A DNA stretch of 64,000 nucleotides from Iris pallida (GCA_029216955.1 JANAVB010010791.1:4517831-4581830), one strand, 5' to 3'; counted from the stretch's first letter, positions 21,481 to 33,707 are shown. Program-made: numbers and translations. The notes: generated by a model not told the origin, from the sequence alone.

Positions 21481-23048
21481 ACTGATTTTTTTATATAAAT
21501 ATTATTATTATTATTTCATTATTATGAATATAAATTTTCTATAAAATATATAAGGTAGATAGTTTCCAAAATTATATATATGTTGATAAACTTGGCTTGT
21601 TCATAGTTTATAAAATTTCTTGTATTATTTTAAAATAATTTAATTAAACAATTCTTCTGTCAAAAATATAAATTTGACAAGCTTAGCATATTTTGCTTGA
21701 AGAAAATTTTTATATTTTTTTACTAAAATTTCTTCTACTAGTAAATAAATTCAAGTATTTTTCCTACAATCTTTTTTGACTAAGGAAAATATATTTTAAA
21801 GTAGTAGAAAAATGTTCCTAAAATAAATAGAATGCTCTTCTCTACAAATTTCCACTATTTGTCAACCTTACTTATGACTAAATCCTGTTTTCCTATTTTT
21901 TCTCAAACCTCGACCGATTACACACCGAACATGGCTATTGGACAATCGAAACTTGTTGGATCATTGTACCACACCAGGCGTAACACCAGGCAAGATACCT
22001 TGCCATTATACTGTTTATATTCAGTCTGCGTTTTTATTACATATCACTGTTCACTTATTTTTAGTTCTTGATTACTGCATGCTCAGTGATATTTACTGTA
22101 CCTTGCTATTTATCCTTTGAGTGCATATGGACCTAGAGTTAAGGGACCACCTCTAGTTTAGTGCATTACATAAACTTTGACACTGTTATGCCACGAGATA
22201 TGTGAGTTATGAGTAGCATATAGTCTACGGACTTGCGTTTTGGCTGATCACTGATGCGTGCAGGACCTACGTTAGGTCTAACTGTTAATAGTTGTGTGTT
22301 AGAAGACTTGACGGTTAGTTGTGTTACATGGTCGTGGATACGACATAATAGGTATATTGGGTGGGGAGAACATTTCCTTATCGTATGGGCTTCTATTGCA
22401 CTTCCCTTGTAACCCGGAAGCTCCACTGGAGATACGGGTATGAGCCTCTCAGGTTGGCCACTGTCGTTTTTTAACGTCATGCTCTCGGTCACTGGTGCCC
22501 AAGTGGGGACTATACCAGATCCCATTTACAGCCAGGGCTCATGCGACGAAAGGTTTGTTCTCACTGCATGTTCATTTTAGTTTGGTTTGGTTACCTTAAT
22601 TGTGTCTTGTCACTTTCTCTGATTGTGGCATATTTTATATTCAGTATTTATATGGCATGTTGATGTATCTTGTTACGTCCCTCTAAGGACCTGGTTATCT
22701 CGCTAGGTGTGTGTTTCATGATTTCTTGCCGGTGCTCTAGCTAAGGCCATTCCTTCTTTCGTGGTGATTGCTCTTGGACTCGCCATTGCTCTCGCTTGCT
22801 AAATTATTTCCTTGTATATTTTTCCATATTTAATTTGGTTGGTAGTGGACTTTGTCTCCGCCCAACTATTGTGTACATGACAAATTCAAAGTTACTTTTA
22901 TATCATATTTATCTTTATGGATGAGATTTAGTACCTTGGTTACTGTATTTTACAGCTTATGTATATATACGAGGGTCCATATACTTCGTATATATACAGC
23001 TGGCATGATTACGTTCTAGTCCTACATATTTGGGACTGGGGCGTTACA

Positions 23049-26000
23049 TGTTTTTGTGGTGGCCCATGCAGGTCCAGTTTGCCATTTTGGTTACATGATT
23101 GAACCAAACGGACCTGCAATATAGGATTAGAGTTTAGAATCTCATCCACCTACTTGACATCCTTCCTTGACTTCAAATTCCGAACTCTCGTTCGACCTCC
23201 TTGAATTGTATTTAGCTTGACTCATTCTACCGCAAATTCTTAGTTCGTGTTTAGTAAGATGACTAAAACTAGTATATGTCCATAGGTTAAACACATGGCT
23301 AGATGGATTGCATTGACAATTAATATACATGGAGATTTTATTTGAGTTGTAGAGGCATTTATTTTTCCTAAAAGAATGATTTTGAGGATTAGTTAATTTC
23401 AAGTTGGGTAGTAGCATATTACCGCCTTCAATGGATAGTTGGAATTTTATTTTGTCATTACAAGGTGGTATACACAAGAGGACAGAAAACAATTTTATGA
23501 ATTATGATTTTGGAAAATAGCGAAATAGTTTATGATTTATTTGGGATATGAAACCGAATTGAGTAACATCTTTAAAATTGTGACCCATGATTACGATTTA
23601 GTTCAAGTTGGGATTGAATATGTTAAAGTTTATCTCGAATTTATTAAAGTGTTTTAAATTATAAGTTATGATTTTGTAATGAGTAGATAATGTGAAGGGT
23701 TTATGATTTACGGTTTATTAGAGAACTTGAGGTTTAAATTGAGTCTACGATTTACGAATTATAAGTATTTAATTTTGAACTTGAAGAGATAATGGTAAAA
23801 AAATTGGTTTGAAATATTTTTGGAGGATATGAAATCGACTTGAAGGAAAAATATTTAAAATTTGCTCATATAATCTAGGATATATAAAGTTATTTAGATT
23901 TCAAGTTTAAAGCCTTGATTATGGATATTTAAATTTTGGAAAAAAAAAGGGAAGAATTACTTTTGAAGAGTAGTGGAGACTTATTGGAAGCTAGATATAC
24001 ACATTTGAAGGATATAGAATTAAATTTGAGGGTTATTTTAAACGTTCTATTTTGTAATATGAAATTCGGTTGATAAACTCATTAAAAGATGAGTTTAAGG
24101 TTTGGAAAAATAAAATGATGATGAATTTTATTCGATTTGTGAATTACGAGGATTGTTCTAGATTGACTAGAGATTTAAAAAATAGTTGACAGTCTAAGAT
24201 AATTGAAATATTGGCGAAGTATCTTGAAAATTTTATTGAGAAATTTCGAGGAACTTGAAATTTTGGATTAGATCATATAGTGGTGAAGGACCAAGAAACA
24301 AGCAAGGTCCCCTAGTGAGATGGAAGTATTCCACATTAGATTGCCATGCCACCTATGATTATGATATTGCATATACACAAGTATAGTTAGTCATCGACCA
24401 ACCCGATGAACATATCTTTGACTTACTCGACTTTCCTCGAATCTAGATCATTATTTGTGACCATCTACTTGTTTGAAACATAGAAATGATTAGAGTCATT
24501 CTCTTGACCATACCCTTATCTATGAGACTATTTTCTCTCTAGAAACTGTGCCTCTAACTTACTTTACCTTGACCTACGAGATTCATAATTATCTTTACTT
24601 CGTGCCTTAAACCTTTTATTTTCGTGCATTAATTAGTACCTTATGAAAATCCACTTTCTATTTTTCATCATTTGGCGTCCCTATCATGACTTTGATATTT
24701 GGAGCACAACACTAGACTTTTCCTTCCAACAAATTTCACATACAAGACCTAGACAAGCTCACCTTCATGTAGGTATATCATGTCCCACTAAAACACGTCC
24801 CCTTGTACTCTATTTTTATGGTACGACTTTTGGGCCATAAAGACTCGACTATAACCGATACCATGGTACCGAAATACTTTTGACTATATTTGGACTAGAT
24901 CTCGACCCAAATTTTTTGCCCGATTATGATCTACTAAATCCGTTAAATGCTTACCCTTGTGTTTTATCTTGACTGCTTAACCCTTGTCATTTTATTTTCT
25001 TGTATTGATTTACTTAGACACATAACACCGTTCACACTCCGATATTAGCAACACTTACTTTTCTCCCTTCCAATTAAATTGCTTTCTCATACTTCACTAT
25101 GATTTCTCCGTTGTTTACGCCACCTTATTCCTTGTTCCCTTATGCGAAATGAAATTTGATCATGACAATCTTGAGTTAGTAAAAGCTAGATTGGAGAACC
25201 CCACAGCATGGATAAATAATGTAGTTGGTTAAGATAATTACGAGATTATGAGCTATAGGTGGGAAATAAATGGAAATGTGCAATAAATCCGAATCAATGA
25301 AGTAAGGAATGATATATTATGTTTTGATGAAACACTCGAGGATAAATAGACTTCGCGACTTTCAAATTTGTTTTGAGGTAACTACATATCGAGTGAAATT
25401 TTTTTCTAAAGTATTGATGGTTTAAGAACCAAATATATATAAAATTATAGATGCAAATTTTTGATAAAGACAATGTTGACGATACGACGATATTATTTTT
25501 TTCAAGGATTACCAATTGTTGAAGAAAGAAACTGTTACACTTTGATTAAGTTCTAAAAAGATTATGAGTATGAAGTTAAGATGAGTTTTCAACAAAAGAG
25601 GAGATTGTTGAATTCAAATTTCGAGAGAGACTAATGAATATTTTAGAAAATTTTCAAATACGATGATAAAAATTTTATGAAGGTATACTGCTAGTTTTCG
25701 AGATTATCGAACATTGAAGACGGACTTTATTTTTGATACCTATAGAGGCATCGTACATGGACCAATAAAATTGTAGTAAAGAGATTTTTCAATTTCTACT
25801 TGGGCCAATTGATTGAAGGTTTGGAATTTTAATAGGAAATTATAACTTGGGAAGATATACGTGAGCTAGTATAATAGAAGATTACGGTATTCAAATTAAG
25901 ACTATTTGAAATTCTATGACGAGTTAGAGAAAATTTGAGTACAATGAGAATCATATTGGTTTTGTTTAAGGGGACGTAGAACGATTTTTTTTTAAATAGA

Positions 26001-26339
26001 ACGATTTATGATAAGAGAGATTTCATGAATACTGACGATGACAAGGATTAAGGAGTTTATTACCTACTTATGAGGTTGCCCTTTTTAAGGTAAATGTTAA
26101 GATTGATCGAGCTAGACACTGATTGATTGTCATGATCGAAATCTAAAACCATCAAAAATTTTAGTCGATCAAAAGACATATTGCCATTGAAATGTCGTTT
26201 CATTCTCGTCAAACAATTGATTGCCTTTTGTTCAATATAAATCAAATTCTTATCGATTATACTGCTTCTATCTCCTTCGCCCTACCTACCCTAATTTTTC
26301 CTAAATTTCGAGGACAAAATTCTTTTAAGTTGGGTAGGA
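23049..26339 (+). other. Internal region of element D, non-coding
   Basis: It starts TGTTTTTGTGGTGGCCCATGCAGG, split here as TGTTTTTGTGG and TGGCCCATGCAGG, a string also found right behind the F 5' LTR (51621). It does not match the usual initiator-Met primer site (TGGTATCAGAGC). No frame above about 120 codons and no gag or pol motif is visible. Strand composition changes: 23500..24290 is purine-rich, 24380..25140 is pyrimidine-rich, 25140..26060 is purine-rich again. It ends with the polypurine tract AAGTTGGGTAGGA (26327..26339) next to the 3' LTR. Confidence 0.8.
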
Positions 26340-26959
26340 TGTAAAGCCCCTAAATTTCTACTGATTTTTATTTTATTTTATTTTGGTACTGATTTAAAAT
26401 TTGTTATTGTACGTCGCGTAGTCGTATTTTACGTCGCGCACAAAATTTTATTTTTTTAATTGCTCGACGAGTGCGAATATGTGTCGAGGTACATATGTTA
26501 GAAAAATATTTTATTATAAATTTTATAATATTTTATTTTTGTATAAAAAGGTTATTTTATTCATCGTTTACAAATAAATGGTGATTTGGAAATTTTGGTT
26601 TAATATTTTGCAAAATATAAAAATTTGTTTATTAATAAATCTTGATATTTACAAAAGCTAGTTTATGATTTAAATATTTAAAGTATTTATAGTAATTTTC
26701 AAAATTAATTATTTCCATAAATATTTAACTATGAAAATAATATTTGAGATCTTGTTTACTTAATATTTGATTAAATATGGTAAATTAAATTACAAAAGAT
26801 TTTATTGGCTTTATTTAAAAATATTTTAAATTAAGTATGGAATTAATTTGGATTTGGATTTGATTTGAATTGGCTTTAAATCTATTTAATCACATGATGA
26901 ATATCTAATTAGGATTTAAATAAATCCTAATGTTTATCTAACTGGGTATTCCCACCTCC

Positions 26960-26968
26960 TATAAAAGG
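26960..26968 (+). promoter_or_regulatory. TATA box in the D 3' LTR
   Basis: TATAAAAGG, same context as at 19891. From the 3' LTR it would transcribe antisense to B gag. Confidence 0.7.
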
Positions 26969-28518
26969 AGAGGTACTCCTCCAGCAAATTCCACAATTTC
27001 CACTCCATTGTGTATCGTCTCCGTGTCTAGATCATATCCACTATATTCTTCTAGTACACATACATGGTTCTTCTCGTGTCCGACAACCCCGGACATCTAC
27101 ACTCTCCCGTGTCACGCAGGACACAACCCGACACGCCAAAACCTAATCCTAATTTCTGCATCGCCACCGTTCCGACTCTACTGCCAAGCCACCAACTCCA
27201 CCGCCAACCACCATGGCCAACACCCCCCGACGCTATCACCACAGCATCCCCGCCACCCGTCTCCATCACCATCATCATCCCGATCACCGTCACCACCATC
27301 CACCATTACCATCACCTTCACCATCATCCCTCCTTCCCGACTACCAGCCCAGCCATCTGCTGCCAACCCTCTCCCTGTCGACACAACACCAATACAGAAA
27401 TCACTACCACCAAAACCTCCACTTCGGCATCACAGCAACCACACCACCCCGCCACGGCCGGTACCGCCCCTAAAATACGAGACAACACCACCAGAAGAAA
27501 GTAGGAAATGGGGGAAAACCTTAACTTGCCTCGCCGCACCGTTGGGTCGAACCGCCAGCGCCGGATCCACTCTCCTAGCCAGCGCCTACGTTTGCGCACT
27601 CCGACGACGAGTCAGCGCCACCACGAACGCGTGTAGCCGCCGCTCCAGCGCGCGGCTCCCTCTCCGTCGAACTCCGAGCGGCCCACCGAGTCACCGCCGC
27701 TCCAGGTGGGAGCACACCCACGCACCGGTCAAGCGCTGCCCCATCTACCGCGTGGATCGATGAGATGAGCAGCCGCTCAGACTTCCACGCCGGCGTCCAG
27801 GGCCGCCGGCGTCTGTTCTCCGCCTCCGTGCGCAGATGTCCCACCGTGTCCGCGCAGATCTGGAACTCGCCACCCCCTCTTTCTGCCATGTCCGCCACCG
27901 CAGGGGTTTCCAACCGGAACCGCCGCCCTCACGCGTACCAGCCCTCCCCAACACGGCGGAACAGCCGCTGCATCCGGTTCGTCGGCCTCCGACGTGAGCG
28001 CCGGAATGCTGGCGCACCAAATCCCGGCCGAGCGCCCCACCCCGGCGCCGACGCCGCCTCCATCGAACCCCTGCGCCGACGTCGCTCCGCTTTCCGACGC
28101 CGGCGCTCCCCTCCGTAGACGCTGACAGCCGCGGTGCCACCGCCGAGTCCGCCGCGACATCCTCCACCGACGGCGCCGGAACTCATCCGCCTCCCGCTCC
28201 ATCTTCCACTGCCGACCGTCCGCTTCTCCCGTTCGCCGCCTTCAGGAGCGCCGACCGCCGGCCGGAGCTGCCAGGTGAAAACCCTCTCAATACTCTCTCT
28301 CCCCCCATTTCTTATTCCCCTTCCTTTAAAATAAAAATAAGGGAACAGCTTAGTATTAGTAATACATTATTTTTTATATAATAATAATTATCATTGTTAT
28401 AAGTATTATATTATTACTGTTAAAGTATAAGTTATTAATATTTATATTAATATTATTATTATTATTTATCATCATTAAATTTATTATTATTATGATTATT
28501 GTAGGCATTATTATTGTT

Positions 28519-28520
28519 AC

Positions 28521-28579
<59 letters not shown>
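28519..28579. repeat. ATT microsatellite in the D 3' LTR
   Basis: About 20 ATT units, roughly 27 bases longer than in the 5' LTR; growth or shrinkage since insertion. Confidence 0.9.
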
Positions 28580-28580
<1 letters not shown>

Positions 28581-30150
28581 ACTGATTTTTGTTATCTAAA
28601 TATTATTATTATTATTTCATTATTATGAATATAAATTTTCTATAAAATATATAAGGTAGATAGTTTCCAAAATTATATATATGTTGATAAACTTGGCTTG
28701 TTCATAGTTTATAAAATTTCTTGTATTATTTTAAAATAATTTAATTAAACAATTCTTCTGTCAAAAATGTAAATTTGACAAGCTTAGCATATTTTGCTTG
28801 AAGAAATTTTTTATATTTTTTTACTAAAATTTCTTCTACTAGTAAATAAATTCAAGTATTTTTTCTACAATCTTTTTTGACTAAGGAAAATATATTTTAA
28901 AGTAGTAGAAAAATGTTCCTAAAATAAATAGAATGCTCTTCTCCCCAAATTTCTACTATTTGTCATCCTTACTTATGACTAAATCATGTTTTCCTATTTT
29001 TTTCTCAAACCTCGATCGATTACACACCGAACATGGCTATTGGACAATCAAAACTTGTCGGATCATTGCACCACACCGGGCGTAACACCAGGCAAGATAC
29101 CTTGCCATTATACTGTTTATATTCAGTCTGCATTTTTATTACATATCACAGTTCACTTATTTCTAGTTCTTGATTACTGCCTGCTCAGTGATATTTACTG
29201 TACCTTGCTATTTATCCTTTGAGTGCATATGGACCTAGAGTTAAGGGACCACCTCTAGTTTAGTGCATTACATAAACTTTGACACTGTTGTGCCATGAGA
29301 TATGTGAGTTATGAGTAGCATATAGTCTACGGACTTGCATGTTAGCTGATCACTGATGCGTGCAGGACGTGCGTTAGGTCTAACAGTCAATAGTTGTGTG
29401 TTAGAAGACTTAACGGTTAGTAGTGTTACATGGTTGTGGATACGACATGATAGGTACATTGGGTGTGGAGAACATTTCCTTATCGTATGGGCTTCTATTG
29501 CACTTCTCTTGTAACCCGGAAGCTTCGCTGGAGATACGGGTATGAGCCTCTCAGGTTGGCCACTGTCATTTTTGAACGTCATGCTCTCGGTCACTGGTGC
29601 CCAAGTGGGGACTATACCATATCCCATTTACAGCCAGGGCTCATGCGATGAAAGGTTTGTTCTTATTGCATGTTCACTTTAGTTTGGTTAGGTTACCTTA
29701 ATTGTGTCTTGTCACTTTCTCTGATTGTGGCATATTTTATATTCAGTATTTATATGGCATGTTGATGTATCTTGTTACGTCCTTCTGAGGACCTGGTTAT
29801 CTCGCCAGGTATGTGTTTCGTGATTTCTTGCAGGTGCTCTAGCTAAGGCCATTCCTTCTTTCGTGGTGATTGCTCTTGGACTCGCCATTGCTCTCGCTTG
29901 CTAAATTCTTTCCTTGTATATTTTTCCATATTTAATTTGGTTGGTAGTGGACTTTGTCTCCGCCCAACTTTTATGTACATGACAAATTCAAAGTTACTTT
30001 TATATCATATTTATCTTTGTGGATGATATTTAGTACCTTGGTTACTACATTTTACAGCTTATGTATATATACGAGGGTCCATATACTTCGTATATATACA
30101 GCTGGCATGATTACGTTCTAGTTCTACGTATTTGGGACTGGGGCGTTACA

Positions 30151-31837
30151 CTGATTCAGACTCGGAAGGAACAGTACCTCCAGTCTCCGAGTTCGCCTCG
30201 TCTTGGGAGTTGTGGATGTCGTCGGGAACGTCGATATTTGCTACATCCGATGGGAGAGTTGTTTTCCCCGGCTCGTCTTCTTGGAACATTGGGTTGCTAT
30301 GGAGGCTCGGAGGGGTGCTACCCCCAGCCCCAGCAACCCCCTGCGTTATGGACGACGAATCTCCCACTGTAGCAGATTTCGTCTTAGAGCGAGTACCTTG
30401 GAAAACTCCGGTGGTGCGCACCCGCTTAGACGACAGTCTTTTAGTCGCAGTGGTTGAGATCTTCGGGCTGGAAACATTCGTCTTCTTCCTCTTTCCATCA
30501 GCGGGGACTTTCCGAGCAGAGTTGCAGGAGACGACGGGTAGTGCCTCGTCTTCTGAAGATGGCTGTTGCAGTCTTTGAAAGACAGACTGCCGGTCTTCTT
30601 GCATCGTCATGCTATTGCAGCAGCAGTTGACGATGACTTGGGTGCAATGACGTCCGTGGGAGGACTCTTTGTACCCCGATGCATCTTCTCTTTTCTTGCG
30701 TTTGTGGAGGATGGCCTCACGCAAGTCACTTGCTCTGCTGGCTCGGGAATTCCGGGCATACGAGTGTGTAGGCCTTCCGCCTGCTCCCTGATCCGAAGGT
30801 AGCTCGTATACATGCCTTCGCTCGTTACTGGAAGATGCTTGATGACTATCCCGTCCATTGGCCGCAGGGGGCAGGGTACGAGTAGCCTTATACAACTTTC
30901 CATTAGAGGCCCGTGTGATAATCAGCGGGACGCTCCGATAGTCAGAGGTTGGGGCAGCTAACTGGGCTTGGTGAGCCCGCGCTGCCCTAGACTTCTTCCT
31001 TTTAGCACTTACGGGTGCGTAATAGGAAGAGTCGAAGTTGGATACCACAGAGTCCGGCTTATCATCCAGAGAACCATCAGGGTCAGGACCGCATGAGAGA
31101 CGGTCGAAGACTGATCGAGAGAAGCGTAGAACAGACGCTATACGGCTAGGATTGGAAACCGTGCAGGCTGTCTGCATGCGGCTGTCTTTAGCTATCGGAT
31201 GAGTTGTTCTTGTGCGACTTGGAGTCACGACCGTGCAGGTTGGCCGCATGCGGTTGGCAAATGTGGTCGTATGAGTTTTCTGCAAGCGATTGACTTCAGT
31301 AACCGCATATGTTTCATCCATGCGGTTGGCAACTGTAGCCGCATAAGCTATACGGCTGACAGATGTGGTCGTATGAGCTTTCTTTATGCGGCTGGCGGAT
31401 GTAGCCGTATGAGTTTTTTTTATGCGGCTAGCACCCTTATGCGGCTCGGATCGCATAGAGTTCCTCTTTGCCCCTGCAAGTCCAGCATCATAATGTTTTT
31501 TTCTGCCGGACTTGGGGACAACAGAGTTGTCTACGGTCTGAAGTGGGGCCGTAGGAGAGTCTTCCTCGCCGTCTTGAGCAACAGAGGGTATCTCTGCAAG
31601 AGCTTCAGCAGGAGCGAATGATCGGGGTCTCCACTCCTTGCGGGCCTTCTTCGTGCGAGCTTGCTTCTGGACCGGGCCAGCGCTCTTGTCGGAGAGCATC
31701 TCTTCAAACGCCTGTTGGTCGAGCCGGGCGACCATCTTCTGTTGCATGGAGCCAAGCTTGGCTGCATCCGACTGCGTCACCAACTCCTCAGCCGTGGAGA
31801 AGTTTGTCTCCAGCAGAGTCGCCATCTTGTTTGCCAT
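30151..31837 (-). CDS. Element B gag N-terminal extension, with motif-encoded peptide repeats
   Basis: Open for 560 codons up to the D insertion and in frame with gag beyond it (19266 downward). The first ATG (31837) lies inside the last bases of the 5' LTR and the frame reads through the primer binding site; a second ATG lies at the primer site itself (31825). Residues about 125 to 235 hold a degenerate repeat (SRIKKTHTATSA, SRIKKAHTTTSV, NRMDETYAVTEV, NRLQKTHTTTFA ...), encoded by the GCCGCAT motif. The rest is rich in Ser, Lys and Arg (KRKKREDASG, KRLSSKRVRTTG) and ends acidic. I do not recognise a domain. Extra ORFs ahead of gag are known in Ogre elements; here it is fused to gag. It has no stop, unlike the rest of B. 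Confidence 0.75.
31140..31465. repeat. GCCGCAT motif array inside the B gag extension
   Basis: About twelve copies of ATGCGGCT on the plus strand (AGCCGCAT in the sense of gag), spaced 20 to 45 bases and encoding the SRI/NRM peptide repeats. Orientation relative to the element is opposite to that in the LTR. Confidence 0.85.
31807..31824 (-). other. Primer binding site of element B
   Basis: TGGCGACTCTGCTGGAGA in element sense, three bases behind the LTR end (ACA, then AGA). TGG at the start fits pairing with a tRNA CCA end. From memory, sites of this type are assigned to tRNA-Arg in Ogre/Tat elements; that assignment is not checked here. Confidence 0.75.
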
Positions 31838-32201
31838 GAAATATAAAAGAGCAGAACAGTTTTATGGGAGGACTGGACTTTTACTTCACGTTACAAACTC
31901 GCTTGTACAAAGAAAGCCTAGGGACGAAAACCTAGGTACAGCAATCTATGTACAATTATTTATTTTTGATTCTGGGGGGTGACGATAGAGGCTCGAAAAA
32001 GTGACGACAGCTCTGCCTTACTCCTTGGACGATCGAACGTAGCCTTGGCTCCTGCGACGAGACGCTTGGCGTTGACGAAGAAATGCTATTCTTGCTCTCC
32101 TCGTATTGCTCTTCTGGCTTCTCTCTCTCTGGATTAATCTCTGTGTATTTTTCTCTCTGATTATTGGAGGAGCGTCCTTTTGCAAGGGAATGGCACCTTG
32201 C

Positions 32202-32209
32202 TATTTATA
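32202..32209 (-). promoter_or_regulatory. TATA box in the B 5' LTR
   Basis: TATAAATA, about 370 bases ahead of the LTR end in element sense. It lies downstream of the motif array (32508..33100), so the array is in the U3 enhancer position relative to it. Confidence 0.8.
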
Positions 32210-32507
32210 ATAGTGGGGGGGCATCATTAGGGTTTGCAATGATTGCCCATTCTCAAAGTGGCGGCGGCCTGGTAAATGATCAATCTGGGCCATTAATCTT
32301 GAGCGTGAAGGATCTGGGCCATTAATGAGGATTATGCCAAATCATGTCAGTAATTAATGTTGATTGCAATAAATCCCCATCATGATGATTTGCTGATATC
32401 CGTAAATCTAAATGAATCAATTTAATTCATTCTCTTGCCACGTGTCCCAAATTATTGGGATCTGACCCAAAATTTGATTATCTTTAGGACACGTGTCTTG
32501 TCATCGT

Positions 32508-33100
32508 TGTTGAGCCGCATGAGGAGCGTTCGTGTTTGCGCCGTATGAAGGTCATCATGATCGAGCCGCATGAAAGATTTTATGACCGAGCCGCATGAAT
32601 AGTCTCTATACTCGAACCGCATGAAGGTTGTCATGACCGAGCCGCATGAATATGTTCATGACCGAGCCGCATGGGGGTCTTCATGACCGAGCTGTATGAG
32701 AGTCTTCATGGCCGAGCCGCATGGATTTCTTCATGGCCGAGCCGCATGGGGGACCTTCATGATTGAACCGCATAGGTTTCTCTGCACTGGCCGCATGAAC
32801 TCGTCTAGACTGGCCGCATAAACTAGCCTCGAAGCTGTGAAGATTTTCTCCAGTTCCCTAGGAAGATAGTGCTCTTGTGTCAGTCATCATGACTACTTTA
32901 CGTCAGGGCTGTCAGCTGTCAGCTGTCAGCCGTCAGAGTATTAATTGTCAGCCGTCAGAGCATTAATTTGTGTTTGAATGACGCTGGGTACAGCCGTTCT
33001 AAAAAGACACGTGGCTTTCCTCTGCTGGCCGCATGGAGTCCACTCTGTGTTTGAGCCGCATGGGACTCTTGAGCCGCATGTGGATCCTTGGCCGCATGGA
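32508..33100. repeat. GCCGCATG motif array in the B 5' LTR
   Basis: About 17 copies, for example near 32514, 32566, 32590, 32616, 32641, 32664, 32716, 32740, 32791, 33029, 33055, 33072 and 33092. Most read GAGCCGCATG. Spacers share little beyond the motif. Confidence 0.88.
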
Positions 33101-33131
33101 TCATTTTTCTTCTCTTTTTCATGCTTCTACA

Positions 33132-33136
33132 GTGCT
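33132..33136. repeat. Right target-site duplication of element B (GTGCT)
   Basis: Identical to 4370..4374; see there. Confidence 0.95.
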
Positions 33137-33633
33137 TCCATCAGAGCCCCTCCGGTAGAGTCCGCCCCGACAATGTCCGTCACCGGCAATAAAGGGACGG
33201 GACCTGTACGCCCAAAGCAACCATCAATCGACGTAACCCGAAGGATGTGATGATAGAGCAGATAGGCCTCCTCATAAGTTAAGATTCGGCTTATCTTACC
33301 AGGGGAGGAGCATGGAGGCCGCAGCTCGCTCGCAGCTGACATAGTCTCCTCACCCGCGACCTCCAAGTTGAATTCAACTGGTTTTTCTGCTCCAGCCACC
33401 CCTGAAAGGGAGCCAGCCAGTTCAGCGTCACCTCGTTGGAATTCAGCTGTCTCAGGGATAGGTGCAGTAGAGCCACCGTCCCCATGGGTTGTGGTCTCAG
33501 CAAGGTGGAACTCCTCGGCCGCCTCTGGAAGAACCCCAGCAGAAATAATAGCGGTGCACATATCATTGACCAAAGTGGTCAGGGCCGGATCGACCTCAGC
33601 GGTCGGGTCACGAAAAACTGACTCTTCTGATGC

Positions 33634-33707
33634 CTACAAAGAGCAAAAGAAAATGATTAGGCCATAGTTTGGAAAAAGAAGGAGAAGGTAGTTGAAATTC
33701 AAATCAC
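33634..33707 (-). other. Intron 2 of the A antisense gene
   Basis: Donor GTGATTTG after ...TTTGAG, acceptor CTCTTTGTAG before GCATCAGAA; 74 bases, phase 0, same codon position as in B. Confidence 0.75.

Larger units (their letters stand above)
19272..23048 (+). repeat. 5' LTR of element D
   Basis: 3,777 bases. Layout: AT-rich front (19272..19870), TATA box (19891), CT/CA-rich and GC-rich block (about 20030..21220), an ATT microsatellite (21446..21479), an AT-rich stretch and a tail with mixed composition to TTACA. It matches 26340..30150 over its whole length with scattered differences, mostly single bases, plus microsatellite length. Confidence 0.93.
19272..30150 (+). mobile_element. Element D: non-coding LTR retrotransposon (LARD-like) with 3.8 kb LTRs
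   Basis: Two long direct repeats, 19272..23048 and 26340..30150, begin TGTAAAGCC and end GGGGCGTTACA. They enclose 3,291 bases with no recognisable gag or pol. The internal end (TTTCGAGGACAAAATTCTTTTAAG, split over 26307..26330, then GTTGGGTAGGA) is the classic polypurine end of Del/Tekay chromoviruses, giving + orientation. Flanking CTGAT copies show insertion into B gag. Large LTRs around a non-coding core fit the LARD class, which would need enzymes from an autonomous relative. Confidence 0.93.
26340..30150 (+). repeat. 3' LTR of element D
   Basis: 3,811 bases, TGTAAAGCCCC to GGGGCGTTACA, same layout as the 5' LTR. TATA box TATAAAAGG at 26960..26968, GC-rich block about 27100..28290, expanded ATT microsatellite 28519..28579. 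Followed directly by CTGAT and then B gag sequence. Confidence 0.93.
4375..33131 (-). mobile_element. Element B: near full-length Tat-lineage Ty3/gypsy retrotransposon with antisense gene
   Basis: B is complete from LTR to LTR: 5' LTR 31828..33131, primer binding site 31807..31824, gag extension from 31837, gag, protease, RT, RNase H, aRNH, integrase to 12162, convergent repeats, antisense gene 6109..10848, polypurine tract 5659..5670 and 3' LTR 4375..5658. It is flanked by GTGCT on both sides. It spans 28,757 bases, of which 10,884 are the nested element D plus its duplication, so B itself is about 17.9 kb. The two LTRs share boundaries and order but differ by many C-to-T type changes and one 18-base indel. 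Pol and the antisense gene carry several stops and one frameshift, so this copy is not autonomous now. Confidence 0.95.
31828..33131 (-). repeat. 5' LTR of element B
   Basis: 1,304 bases, TGTAGAAGCATG (at 33131) to GGCAAACA (at 31828). It matches 4375..5658, with one additional 18-base motif unit near 33053 absent from the 3' LTR and better-preserved GCCGCATG motifs. GTGCT follows at 33132. Confidence 0.93.

Noticed and set aside
23049..23072. Initiator-Met tRNA primer binding site behind the D 5' LTR
   Set aside because: The sequence GTGGTGGCCCATGCAGG does not match TGGTATCAGAGC; the shared string with F is noted but no tRNA is assigned.
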